From Aldehydirespirator sp965204415 (lineage in GTDB: Bacteria; Actinomycetota; Acidimicrobiia; Acidimicrobiales; Aldehydirespiratoraceae), in the NCBI GenBank assembly GCA_965204415.1, contig CBDBEL010000004.1, positions 744,001 through 808,000 on the forward strand: 64,000 bases of DNA, written 5' to 3'. A program made the translations under genes and the position numbers. Shown here piece after piece: positions 24,701 through 32,013 of this stretch (its first letter is position 1; each line of letters opens with the position of its first letter). A model generated the notes under the pieces. It saw nothing but the letters and a program-made list of their open reading frames with translations. It ran no database searches and had not been told where the DNA came from.

Positions 24701-25383
24701 CCGGGGCTAGCCATGGGGCCGGGGACGGCCATGGGGCCGGGGACGGGTATGACAGCCATGAAGGGTATGACAGCCCCTTCGACCTGGAGCAGATGTTCGC
24801 CGAGCTGTGCGCCTTCCAGTCGCCCGGGCTGGCCCACCGGCACCTCGACTTCGTGGAGGCGGTGGCCGCGGTCGACGCCGAGCGGGGCGACGGCTCCGGC
24901 CGGCTGACGGTGGCCGCGGCCCGGGGCTACTTCAAGCTGCTCGCCTACAAGGACGAGTACGAGGTAGCCCGGCTGATGCTCGATCCCGCAGCCAACGCCG
25001 AGGCCCGCGAGCTGGCTGCGGCCACGGGCGCACGGCGGGCCTGGAAGCTGCACCCGCCGATCCTGCGAGCCCTCGGCATGAAGTCGAAGATCGCGGTGCC
25101 GGTCTCGTGGACGCCGCTGTTCCGCGCCATGGCCGCCATGCGCAGGCTGCGAGGCACGGTCCTCGATCCGTTCGGGCACACCGCGGTGAGGCGGGCGGAG
25201 CGGTCCCTGCCCACCGAGTACCGCGCCGCGGTCGAGTCGGACCTGCAGCGGCTGAGCCCCGACCAGCCCGACCGGTACGCCGCCGCGCTCGGCAGGGCCG
25301 CGCTGGCCGAGGAGGTGCGCGGCTACGAGCAGATCAAGATGGACAGCATCAACAGAGTCCGGGAGGAACTGAAGCGAGCCTGA
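21718..25383 (+). CDS. Indolepyruvate ferredoxin oxidoreductase, fused alpha-beta
   Basis: 1221 residues, one chain. N-terminal pyrimidine-binding part (FVSGYPGSPVGGYDSDL), TPP part with FQNLGDGTFFHSGQLAI, a ferredoxin-like insert near residues 630-675 (CEGCGDCASISNCLSV and a later CNLDFSCLEGDC), then from about 729 the gamma part (IVGIGGTGVVTVSQVIG, LDQIGLSQKAGPVVS) and a C-terminal DUF6537-like segment. Known role: oxidative decarboxylation of aryl pyruvates to aryl-acetyl-CoA. Start is TTG with GGAGG upstream. A Gly/Tyr/His-rich repeat expands the linker near residues 972-1020. Two 16-bp repeats follow the stop. Confidence 0.93.
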   Translation: MTVADTYRLASRYTDDSGTVFMTGLQALARLPVEQLRADRLAGLQTAAFVSGYPGSPVGGYDSDLARAIAEAPDLPVVLRPAVNEEQAVTAVMGSQLATLRPDARYDGVLGIFYAKGPGVDRAGDALRHAVFAGSDPRGGAVVIAGDDPAAKSSTIPSSSAGTLADKQIPVLYPGSPREALDLGRHAVYLSRATGLWTSLKIVADVADGSGTVHLDPRRVEPIIPTLDGEPYAHTPDGRLLTPETVDTEREIYEVRHPLAIEYASLNRLNHATVNPADAWIGIVSSGITYRELREALRRLGLAGDAEIAAAGIRLMCMHMPIPFSPERARNFARGLEEVFVVEEKQPNIESLIKDALYNEARRPRVIGKYDEHDAMLLPGHGGLTADDLLAPIRRRLSERIGNRLAPDRPARELIPLLSDVARTPYFCSGCPHNRSTRVPEGAAVGAGIGCHTMTLLMDRDDFGDIVGLTCMGQEGTQWIGMAPFVETPRIFQNLGDGTFFHSGQLAIQGAIAAGVDLTYKLLWNRTVAMTGGQDPQGMIGVDAVARALLAQGVARVLITTDDVARYRGVDLPDDVEVWARARLIEAQELLAGVEGVTVLIHDQQCAAEARRGRKRGTVAVPRQRVFINERICEGCGDCASISNCLSVQPTETPFGRKTRIDQTTCNLDFSCLEGDCPSFMTVTRPGRLRSWLHRIGGRNRGAAQTGPPAPAAPTDLQDPVPAVPAEDLSVRIVGIGGTGVVTVSQVIGTAAMFDGYEARGLDQIGLSQKAGPVVSDLRLYRGTEAASNRLGEGQADVLLAFDQLGAASPSGLSTADPGRTVVVGSTSQTPTGAMVAHPERTMPSPEELDAVIAASTRADCRHWADAHEITEALFGNAVTANVFVVGMAVQAGALPLSPLSVEQAIELNGVAVHSNIEAFRWGRTMVDRPAAVASAVEAGREGARRLPELDAASAERVRAVARAVDAAASAGDGYGAGDGYGAGASHGAGDGYGAGASHGAGDGHGAGDGYDSHEGYDSPFDLEQMFAELCAFQSPGLAHRHLDFVEAVAAVDAERGDGSGRLTVAAARGYFKLLAYKDEYEVARLMLDPAANAEARELAAATGARRAWKLHPPILRALGMKSKIAVPVSWTPLFRAMAAMRRLRGTVLDPFGHTAVRRAERSLPTEYRAAVESDLQRLSPDQPDRYAAALGRAALAEEVRGYEQIKMDSINRVREELKRA
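24632..24780 (+). repeat. In-frame tandem repeat inside the oxidoreductase gene
   Basis: GGGGACGGGTATGGAGCC and GGGGCTAGCCATGGGGCC alternate six or seven times, then GACAGCCATGAAGGGTATGA. All units keep frame and encode GDGYGAG and ASHGAG blocks in a linker between conserved segments. Length variation here should be tolerated by the enzyme. Confidence 0.88.
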
Positions 25384-25384
25384 A

Positions 25385-25447
25385 GGCCAGCGAGCCCGAC
25401 GGCCAGCGAGCCCGACGACCAGAACGGGCGTGGCAGAACAGGCGTGG
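25385..25447 (+). repeat. Tandem duplications just after the oxidoreductase stop
   Basis: GGCCAGCGAGCCCGAC occurs twice (25385, 25401), and CAGAACGGGCGTGG/CAGAACAGGCGTGG follows at 25420 and 25434. Together they fill most of the gap before the SNF2 gene. Confidence 0.85.
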
Positions 25448-25485
25448 GAGAAGGCGGCAGACGCTGTTAGGCTGCCACCAACCCA

Positions 25486-28400
25486 ATGGTGACGACGACT
25501 GCTACCGCCACCTTGGACCCACGCTTGGCGTTGTCCGCGGACTTCGCCGATGCGGTGCGCCGCCACGTCGATGGCCTGTCCAGCGACGCGGACATGGCGC
25601 TGCTCGAGGCCAACACCAGGCTGTGGGTTCGAGCCCTTTACCGACTGCTCGACGACGTCGCGGAATCCATCGACGCCGTGAGGGCCACGGTGAAGGGGCA
25701 TCAGCGCGCCCTGATCGTGGCCGACCTCGAGAACGACTACCGCGCCATCGACTCCGTGCTGACGAAACTCGCAGGCCCGCCACGCGCCCCCCTGGAGAAC
25801 GGCTCTTCCGCCGAGACCCGCAGTGCGGGCATCGTCGAGTTGCAGCTGTCATGGGTGCCGGGACGGGTGATCGCCTGGGCGGCCGGGTCGGGCCGGCCCC
25901 CCGAGGCCGCGCCGGAGGTCCTCAAGCGACTCCGCGACGCGGGCGCCGGGACCGTCGAGTGGAGCGAGCACCGTCCGGTGAAGCTGGGCGGCGGGACCCG
26001 GGCCGAGACGGTCTCGGCGCCGATCGAGAGCTGCCTCGGCTGGCTCGTGGCCCTCGGCGCGGCCGCCGAGGAGGACGGGATCGGGGCCAGCGTGTCATGG
26101 CTGGGACTGGTGGCCGCGCTGGCGGTGCGGCTCGCCGCCCAGGGTCGCATGGTTCCCCAGCTGAAGAAGGTCCGCCGCCGCTACCGGCCCGACGACGAGG
26201 CCAACGGCGCCAACGGCGCCAACGGCGCACCCCCGACCGCGGCGACCCGCGGCGACCACGCCAGCTACGCGGTCCGCTGGACCCCGGCGCTGGTGGAGTC
26301 CGACGTCGTATCCGCTCTGGCCGACTCCCTGCCCGGCGCGGCCGCGGCCTTCGAGAACCAGCGGGACGCGACCGCCTTCACCCAGGCCGCCCTCGCCGAC
26401 ATCTTCGACGCCATCGCCACAGAGGCCGCCGAACGGCTCGAAGCGCCCGCACCCCCGCCCGCGCCGCGCACCCGAGCAGACGTGGCCGAGACCGCGCTGG
26501 CCCGGCTGGACGGCGCCCCCTTCGATGTCCCCAGCCGCCACGCCTCCGACCTGGCCCGGCGGCTGGACCAGTGGGCCCGCCCGGTGACGGAGCCCTACGA
26601 CCCGAGGCTGCGGCTCATAGTGCAACTGGACCCGCCCGACGACATCGGCGCCTGGCACCTGTCGGTGCTGTCGGAGGCCAGCTCGGGGGAGCTCCAGCCG
26701 GTCGAGCGGGCCCTGGTGATCGCGTCACGGGCCCGGCGCCAGGCGGTGAAGCACCAGATGACCCGGCTGGAGCGACTCTTCCCAGAACTGGTGCGGCTCG
26801 GCGGGCGCCGCCGCGGCGAGGTGATCCTCGACGCCGACGAGGCGTGGCAGCTGATGACCGAGACCGGCCACGTCCTGCAGGCCGTCGGTTACGAGGTCCG
26901 GGTGCCCGCGCTGTCACGCCGACGCCCCTCGCCGGCTCTGCGTCTCACGTCGGTCGAGGCCCAGGAGACCGTCGTCGGGGCCCGCCAGCTCGCCGACGTG
27001 CGCTGGTCGGTCGCCTTCGACGATGTGGAGTTGACCGCGACCGAGATCCGGGACCTGGCCACCCAGGCCCGGCCCCTGGTCAAGAGCCGGGGCCAGTGGG
27101 TGGAACTGGACCGGGCCGACCTGAACGAGGCCGCGGCCGCGCTGGCCGAGCGGGCCGACGTGACCCGGATGACCGGCGCCGACATGCTGCGCCACGCCCT
27201 CGGCCTGGAGGGATCCCCGCTGGCCGGGGGGACGATGGTCTCGGGGGAGGGCTGGGCCGCGGACTTGATCCGCAGCGCCGGCAACATCGGTTCCGAGCTC
27301 CCCACCAGGCCCGACGGCTTCAAGGGAACGCTGCGGACCTACCAGGCCGACGCGCTCGTGTGGCTGGGCTTCCTGGAGCAGGCCGGCCTGGGCGGCTGCC
27401 TCGCGCTGGACATGGGGCTGGGCAAGACCCCCACGATGCTGGCCCACATCTACCTCACGCGCGGCAACGGCCCGTCGCTGGTGGCCGCGCCGCCCGCGGT
27501 GGTGGGCAACTGGGCCAGCGAGGCCCGCCGGTTCGTTCCCGGCCTTCGGGTGGTGGTCCACCATGGGCCCAACCGCACGCCGGCCGGCCAGGTGCCGGCC
27601 ATGGTCAAGCGGGCCGACCTCGTGGTCTCCACCTACGGCACCACCATGCGCGACCTAGACGTTCTCGAGAAGGTGGAGTGGTCGACGGTCGTTCTCGACG
27701 AGGCGCAGGCCATCAAGAACCCGGCCAGCGAGACCGCCCAGCAACTCCGCAGGCTCGACGCCAAGTGCCGGGTCACGCTGACCGGAACCCCGATCGAGAA
27801 CGGCCTCGGCGACCTGTGGGCCATCATGGACTTCTGCAATCCGGGCCTGCTGGGGGCACGCAACCGGTTCATCGCCGAGATGTCGAGGGTCTCCAAGGAG
27901 CCCGAAACGGAGGCCGGCGGTGCCGCGGGATCCAACGGCTCGGAGGCGTCCAACGGGTCGCAGCCGGCGGTGGCCCCCAAGGCCGCCGCGGCCGGTGAGG
28001 GTGCCTTGGCCGCCCTGAACGGCATCCTCGTGTTCCGTCGCACGAAGGCCGAGCCCGCCATAGCCGCGGAACTGCCCGACCGCATCGATGAGCTCGATCA
28101 CTGCACGATGACGGCTGAGCAGATCGGGCTCTACCAGGCCGTCCTCGACGAGTTGGTGGCCCGTACCGAGACCACCGCCGAGGGCGGCCCCGAGCGCAAG
28201 GGAGCGGTGCTGGCCGCCATCACCGCCCTCAAGCAGATCTGCAACCATCCCGTCAACTACGAGGACGACGGCGGTTCCCTCGACGGACGGTCGGGGAAGC
28301 TGGTCCGGCTGGAGCAGATCATGGACCAGGTGTTCGCAGCCTCGGAGCGGATGCTCATCTTCACCCACTTCGCCACCTGGGGCGAGCGCCTGGCCGCCCA

Positions 28401-28872
28401 CCTGAGCGAGCGGACCGGCCTGCCCATCAGCTGCTACCACGGCGGCCTGGCCCGGGGCGCCCGCGACCGCCTGGTCCAGTCGTTCCAGAAGGGCAGGGGC
28501 GCCGGAGCCCTGGTGCTGTCGCTGAAGGCGGGCGGCACCGGCCTGAACCTGACCGCAGCCAACCACGTCGTGCTCTACGACCGATGGTGGAACCCCGCGG
28601 TGGAGGACCAGGCCCGCGACCGGGCCTGGCGCATCGGGCAGCGCAACACGGTGGTGTGCCACCGGCTCGTGTGCCCGGGCACCGTCGACGAGCGGGTCGA
28701 GGAAGTGGTGGCCGGCAAGCGCCGCATCGCCGACATGGTGCTGCCCAAGTCGTCGTCGGTGGGCGACCTGAACAGCGACCAGCTGCGGGCCGCGCTGGGA
28801 ATCGACCCCGACCAGCTGCTCATCGACGAGAACGGCGACAACGGATCCCACGCACCGGAGCACGGACCATGA
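25486..28872 (+). CDS. SNF2-family DNA helicase/ATPase
   Basis: 1128 residues. Long N-terminal region with a SNF2-associated helicase domain, then a SWI2/SNF2 motor: motif I DMGLGKTPTMLAH (about residue 642), VVAPPAVVGNW, DEAQAIKN (about 738), TLTGTPIENGLGDLW, and in the second lobe IFTHFATWGERLAAHL, LSLKAGGTGLNLTAANHV and DRAWRIGQRNTVVCHRLV. Known family role: ATP-driven DNA translocation/remodelling of protein-DNA complexes. Two low-complexity inserts (NGANGANGAPP near 245; GSNGSEASNGS near 820) fit the repeat-rich habit of this genome. Its stop overlaps a 30-codon frame made by duplication. Confidence 0.92.
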   Translation: MVTTTATATLDPRLALSADFADAVRRHVDGLSSDADMALLEANTRLWVRALYRLLDDVAESIDAVRATVKGHQRALIVADLENDYRAIDSVLTKLAGPPRAPLENGSSAETRSAGIVELQLSWVPGRVIAWAAGSGRPPEAAPEVLKRLRDAGAGTVEWSEHRPVKLGGGTRAETVSAPIESCLGWLVALGAAAEEDGIGASVSWLGLVAALAVRLAAQGRMVPQLKKVRRRYRPDDEANGANGANGAPPTAATRGDHASYAVRWTPALVESDVVSALADSLPGAAAAFENQRDATAFTQAALADIFDAIATEAAERLEAPAPPPAPRTRADVAETALARLDGAPFDVPSRHASDLARRLDQWARPVTEPYDPRLRLIVQLDPPDDIGAWHLSVLSEASSGELQPVERALVIASRARRQAVKHQMTRLERLFPELVRLGGRRRGEVILDADEAWQLMTETGHVLQAVGYEVRVPALSRRRPSPALRLTSVEAQETVVGARQLADVRWSVAFDDVELTATEIRDLATQARPLVKSRGQWVELDRADLNEAAAALAERADVTRMTGADMLRHALGLEGSPLAGGTMVSGEGWAADLIRSAGNIGSELPTRPDGFKGTLRTYQADALVWLGFLEQAGLGGCLALDMGLGKTPTMLAHIYLTRGNGPSLVAAPPAVVGNWASEARRFVPGLRVVVHHGPNRTPAGQVPAMVKRADLVVSTYGTTMRDLDVLEKVEWSTVVLDEAQAIKNPASETAQQLRRLDAKCRVTLTGTPIENGLGDLWAIMDFCNPGLLGARNRFIAEMSRVSKEPETEAGGAAGSNGSEASNGSQPAVAPKAAAAGEGALAALNGILVFRRTKAEPAIAAELPDRIDELDHCTMTAEQIGLYQAVLDELVARTETTAEGGPERKGAVLAAITALKQICNHPVNYEDDGGSLDGRSGKLVRLEQIMDQVFAASERMLIFTHFATWGERLAAHLSERTGLPISCYHGGLARGARDRLVQSFQKGRGAGALVLSLKAGGTGLNLTAANHVVLYDRWWNPAVEDQARDRAWRIGQRNTVVCHRLVCPGTVDERVEEVVAGKRRIADMVLPKSSSVGDLNSDQLRAALGIDPDQLLIDENGDNGSHAPEHGP

Positions 28873-28970
28873 CCGCGACGACCCCGACGCCGTCAACGTC
28901 AACGCGGGCGGCACCACCGTCGCCAGCCCGTCGATCCCACGTACCGGAGCACGGACCATGACCGCGACCA
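28845..28970 (+). repeat. 89-bp-spaced duplication of a stop/start junction
   Basis: A ~37-bp segment, ATCCCACGCACCGGAGCACG then GACCATGACCGCGAC, occurs at 28845 and, with one change, at 28934. Both copies contain the overlapping ATGA junction. The SNF2 protein ends SHAPEHGP, and the intervening mini-frame ends SHVPEHGP. Confidence 0.93.
28869..28961 (+). CDS. Duplication-born 30-codon mini-cistron
   Basis: ATG 28869 overlaps the SNF2 stop; the frame encodes MTATTPTPSTSTRAAPPSPA, then RRSHVPEHGP, and stops on the TGA that overlaps the next gene's ATG (28958). It starts like the downstream protein (MTAT) and ends like the upstream one (PEHGP). It is probably a by-product of the duplication that keeps translational coupling intact; whether the peptide matters is unknown. 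Confidence 0.4.
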   Translation: MTATTPTPSTSTRAAPPSPARRSHVPEHGP

Positions 28971-29272
28971 ACGGGGCCGACGCAGCCCGCAAGCGCTCCC
29001 GTCGAGGCAGGGGCAAGGGACCGGCGCCGGGTTCCGCCAGGACCTCCGGCGATTTCTGGGGCTCCGCCGACAAGCTGCCCCCGGTGCAGGACGTGACGGT
29101 CTCGGGCGATCCCTCGGCGGTGGTCCGCTCGCTGGGACGGCCCCCGTTCTCGGGCCACGAGGCGGTCAGCGAGTACTACCTGCGGGCCGTCTACGACAAC
29201 ACCGTCAAGCTCGCCGAGGTGCTGGCCACCGCCGGCGACCTGCTGGAGGGGTCAGCCGACAACGGGCGCTAG
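28958..29272 (+). CDS. Small hypothetical protein linked to the SNF2 gene
   Basis: 104 residues. A basic N terminus (ARKRSRRGRGKGPAPG) is followed by a compact domain (FWGSADKLPPVQDVTVSG, VRSLGRPPFSGHEAVSEY, YLRAVYDNTVKLAEVLATAG). No family recognised. The basic tail suggests nucleic-acid contact, and the coupled position suggests it works with the helicase. Confidence 0.65.
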   Translation: MTATNGADAARKRSRRGRGKGPAPGSARTSGDFWGSADKLPPVQDVTVSGDPSAVVRSLGRPPFSGHEAVSEYYLRAVYDNTVKLAEVLATAGDLLEGSADNGR

Positions 29273-29320
29273 CCGGCCGGATGCTAGACAGACCCGAGCG
29301 CCGAGCCGGGGGACAGTCAA

Positions 29321-30532
29321 ATGAAGCCGTCGGACTTTCCGAGGGACGCCAAGTTCCACGACCCTTCGACCCCGCCGTTCCAGGACTCCAACGGCATGTT
29401 CCACGTTCTCAGCCACGCGGACGTGATGCGGGTGCTGCAGAACAGGGACGACGCGTTCTCACGCGACCAGGAGCCCTACCTAGCTGAGGGCGCGCCGGTC
29501 CACATGGCCATGGAGTTCATGTGGATGGTCGAGCCCTTCACCCTCGAGGGCGAGGTCGGCCGCCACGACGTGCTGCGCGGCGTGGTGGAGCCGTGGTTCA
29601 AGAACAATGCGGTCCGGACCATGGAGCCGGTGATCCGCAGGCTCACCATCGACACCGTCGACGAGGTCGTCGCCAAAGGCACCGGCGAGGTGAACGTGGC
29701 CACCGAGATGTCGTCGCGCCTGTCGATGCGGGTGATCTGCGGGCTGATCGGCATGGACATAGACCGCGAGGACTGGATGAGGGCCCAGCTCGACATCTTC
29801 AACACGTCCCCGTGGGACGACATGCCGCCCCAGTGGGAGGTGCAGGCGTACTTCTGGCAGATGGTGGCCAAGCGGCTCGCGGACCCCGGCGACGAACTGC
29901 TCGACATCCTTGTGGCCGCCTGGAGGGACGGGACCATCAACGACCGCGAGCTGCTCGGGTACCTGTTCGGATTCACCGCGGCCGGCACCGACACCACCGG
30001 GGCCAGCCTGGCCAACGCCTTCTGCTACCTGGCCGAGTTCGGCAAGCTCGACTGGGCCCGGGACCGGATCGACGACGACGAGGCGCTGCGGCGCGCCACC
30101 GAGGAGGTACTGCGCTTCGGCACGCCGTTCCCCATGAAGCCGCTGTACGTGCGCTCCGACGCCCGTTTCGGAGACCTGGAAGTCCCGGCCGGCAGCGTGC
30201 TGGCCGTGTGGTTCGCGGCCGCCAACCGGGACGAGGCCGTCAACGGCGGGCAGCCGCAGTCCGACCCGTCCACCTTCGATCCCGAGCGCTGGCCCAACCG
30301 CCACCTGGCCCTGGGGTGGGCCACGCACTACTGCCTGGGCTCGGAGCTGGCCCGGCTGGAGACCAAGATCCTGCTCCAGGAGGCGCTGCGGAGGCTGCCC
30401 GGCCTTCGCATGGACGCCGACCGGCCGTTCCGGCGCATCGCCGGAATCGTCGACGCCGTCACCGAGGCCCACTTCACCTTCGACCAGGAGGCAGCCGACC
30501 GGGTGCGCACGGAGTTGGCTCGCAACGGTTGA
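29321..30532 (+). CDS. Cytochrome P450
   Basis: 403 residues, soluble bacterial class-I size. I-helix AGTDTTGASLANAF, ExxR in TEEVLRF, and the heme loop ALGWATHYCLGSELARLE with Cys338 as the thiolate ligand. The loop reads LGWATHYCLG where FGxGxHxCxG is usual, so the Phe and one Gly are replaced. GGGGGAC precedes the ATG. It needs ferredoxin and reductase partners; a 3Fe-4S ferredoxin of P450 type is encoded at 44672. It opens the catabolic island; substrate unknown. Confidence 0.92.
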   Translation: MKPSDFPRDAKFHDPSTPPFQDSNGMFHVLSHADVMRVLQNRDDAFSRDQEPYLAEGAPVHMAMEFMWMVEPFTLEGEVGRHDVLRGVVEPWFKNNAVRTMEPVIRRLTIDTVDEVVAKGTGEVNVATEMSSRLSMRVICGLIGMDIDREDWMRAQLDIFNTSPWDDMPPQWEVQAYFWQMVAKRLADPGDELLDILVAAWRDGTINDRELLGYLFGFTAAGTDTTGASLANAFCYLAEFGKLDWARDRIDDDEALRRATEEVLRFGTPFPMKPLYVRSDARFGDLEVPAGSVLAVWFAAANRDEAVNGGQPQSDPSTFDPERWPNRHLALGWATHYCLGSELARLETKILLQEALRRLPGLRMDADRPFRRIAGIVDAVTEAHFTFDQEAADRVRTELARNG

Positions 30533-30597
30533 CAGAACCCCATCCCTTGCGTCACTATTGATGTGATCTATGAAACTGGCGTGAGGGGCGATGAAGC

Positions 30598-31869
30598 ATG
30601 GCAGATGAGCACACCTACGATCCGAGCGCGTTCACGGGGACGTTCCTGAACCCCGGGGCTGCGCCCTACTCCCAGACCGGGCTGTGGATCGCCTGGGGCG
30701 GGTACCACCTCGTCGACCACTACGTCAACGAGGTCTCCGAGATGATGGCCCTGCGCGAGGGCGCGGGGATCGAGGACAAGACACCCCTGTTCAAGACCAT
30801 CGTCGAGGGCCCCGACGCCGAGGCCTTCGTCGACCGCATGCAGGTCCGCGACGCCTCCCGGGTCGACGTCGACCACGGCATCTACACCTTCTACTGCGAC
30901 GACGAGGGCCACGTGGTCAACGAGGGGATCACCTTCCGCACCGCGGCCGACCAGTTCATCCACATGGGCGGCCCCATGGTCGGGTGGTTCAGCGAGTTCG
31001 CCGACGGCTACGACATCGAGCTCACCGACACGCTGAACACCGACCGCGACTACAGCGTCCTGTGCGTGCAGGGCCCGCGCTCACACGACGTCATGGAGGC
31101 GGTGACCGGCAGCGCCCACCGGGACCTGCCGTTCTCCCGGGGCCGCATGATCACCGTCGACGGCCACGAGGTGCGCCTGTGGCGAACGGGATTCACCGGC
31201 GAGATCGGCTTCGAGATGTGGGTCGGCCCCGAGGCGTCCACAGACATGTACTCGGTCTTCGTGGAGCGGGGGCGGGCCCACGGCGCCGTGCCCATCGGCA
31301 ACGCGGCGCAGGCCGCCACCCGGGTCGAGGCCGGCATGCTGATCATCGGCGTCGACTACCGCCCGGCCGGCCCCTTCGCCCAGGTGCAGTTCGCGTACCT
31401 CGACGGCGACCGCTACTTCCACACTCCCGCCGAGCTCAACTTCGGGCGCCTCGTCGACCTCGGGCGCGACACCGGCTTCGTCGGACGGCGGGCGCTCGAG
31501 GCAGAGGCCGCCGGGGACCGCCCGGGCAAGGTGATGCGGGGCGTCGACATCGACCCGGCCGGCATCGCCGCGCTCTACGGGAGCGCCGGGACGCCCCCGT
31601 TCCTGAGCCCGCGGCTGCACCGCCACTTCAACTCCGAGATCCTCGCCGGCGGCGCCAGCGCGGGGTTCGCCACCTCGATGTGCTGGAGTCCGGTGCTGGA
31701 GACCATGATCGGCTTCGCGCACCTCGAGTCGCCCGAGGTGGCCGCAGGCGACGACGTGGCCCTCACCTGGCAGATCCACGACGGCCGCGGCGACATGGTC
31801 GAAGGCGAGGTCCCGGCCCGGGTGGTCGACCTGCCGTTCGTCGAGATGAAGCGCCGGAGGATCGGCTGA
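30598..31869 (+). CDS. GcvT-like folate-dependent aminomethyl/methyltransferase family protein
   Basis: 423 residues. Folate-binding GcvT domain: GGYHLVDHYVNEVSEMMALREGA-type start, FYCDDEGHVVNEG, YSVLCVQGPRSHDVM, WRTGFTGEIGFEMWVGPE (the conserved FTGExGxE loop) and VEAGMLIIGVDY; a GCV_T C-terminal barrel follows (GFVGRRALEAE to PFVEMKRRRIG). Relatives include dimethylsulfoniopropionate, vanillate and glycine-betaine/sarcosine demethylases that hand a one-carbon unit to tetrahydrofolate. No glycine-cleavage P, H or L genes are nearby, so a demethylase role is more likely. A paralogue is at 48595. Confidence 0.85.
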   Translation: MADEHTYDPSAFTGTFLNPGAAPYSQTGLWIAWGGYHLVDHYVNEVSEMMALREGAGIEDKTPLFKTIVEGPDAEAFVDRMQVRDASRVDVDHGIYTFYCDDEGHVVNEGITFRTAADQFIHMGGPMVGWFSEFADGYDIELTDTLNTDRDYSVLCVQGPRSHDVMEAVTGSAHRDLPFSRGRMITVDGHEVRLWRTGFTGEIGFEMWVGPEASTDMYSVFVERGRAHGAVPIGNAAQAATRVEAGMLIIGVDYRPAGPFAQVQFAYLDGDRYFHTPAELNFGRLVDLGRDTGFVGRRALEAEAAGDRPGKVMRGVDIDPAGIAALYGSAGTPPFLSPRLHRHFNSEILAGGASAGFATSMCWSPVLETMIGFAHLESPEVAAGDDVALTWQIHDGRGDMVEGEVPARVVDLPFVEMKRRRIG

Positions 31870-31908
31870 GCCCGCGGGCCGCTGGAACGGGCAGACCCGT
31901 CGTGCTGC

Positions 31909-32010
31909 AAAGGGGGTGTCTCCCGCTCTTGTTCGCTTCGCTCACGGGCCGCTCGGGCCCCGGCCTCGCTCCGTATGAGGCGACTCGCTCACCTGCTGCT
32001 CGGCCTCTGG
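31909..32010 (+). repeat. Dispersed intergenic element, copy E (diverged)
   Basis: Plus-strand copy with GGGGGTGTCTCCCGCTCTTG, TTCGCTTCGCTCACGGGCCGC and right end CTGCTCGGCCTCTGG. The middle is diverged from the other copies. It lies between convergent genes and runs to the stop of the XRE-cupin gene. Confidence 0.75.
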
Positions 32011-32013
32011 GCG

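Noticed and set aside
30598..31869. Glycine cleavage system T protein
   Set aside because: No gcvP/gcvH/lpd nearby, and the protein is in an oxygenase-rich island; a substrate-specific demethylase is more likely.
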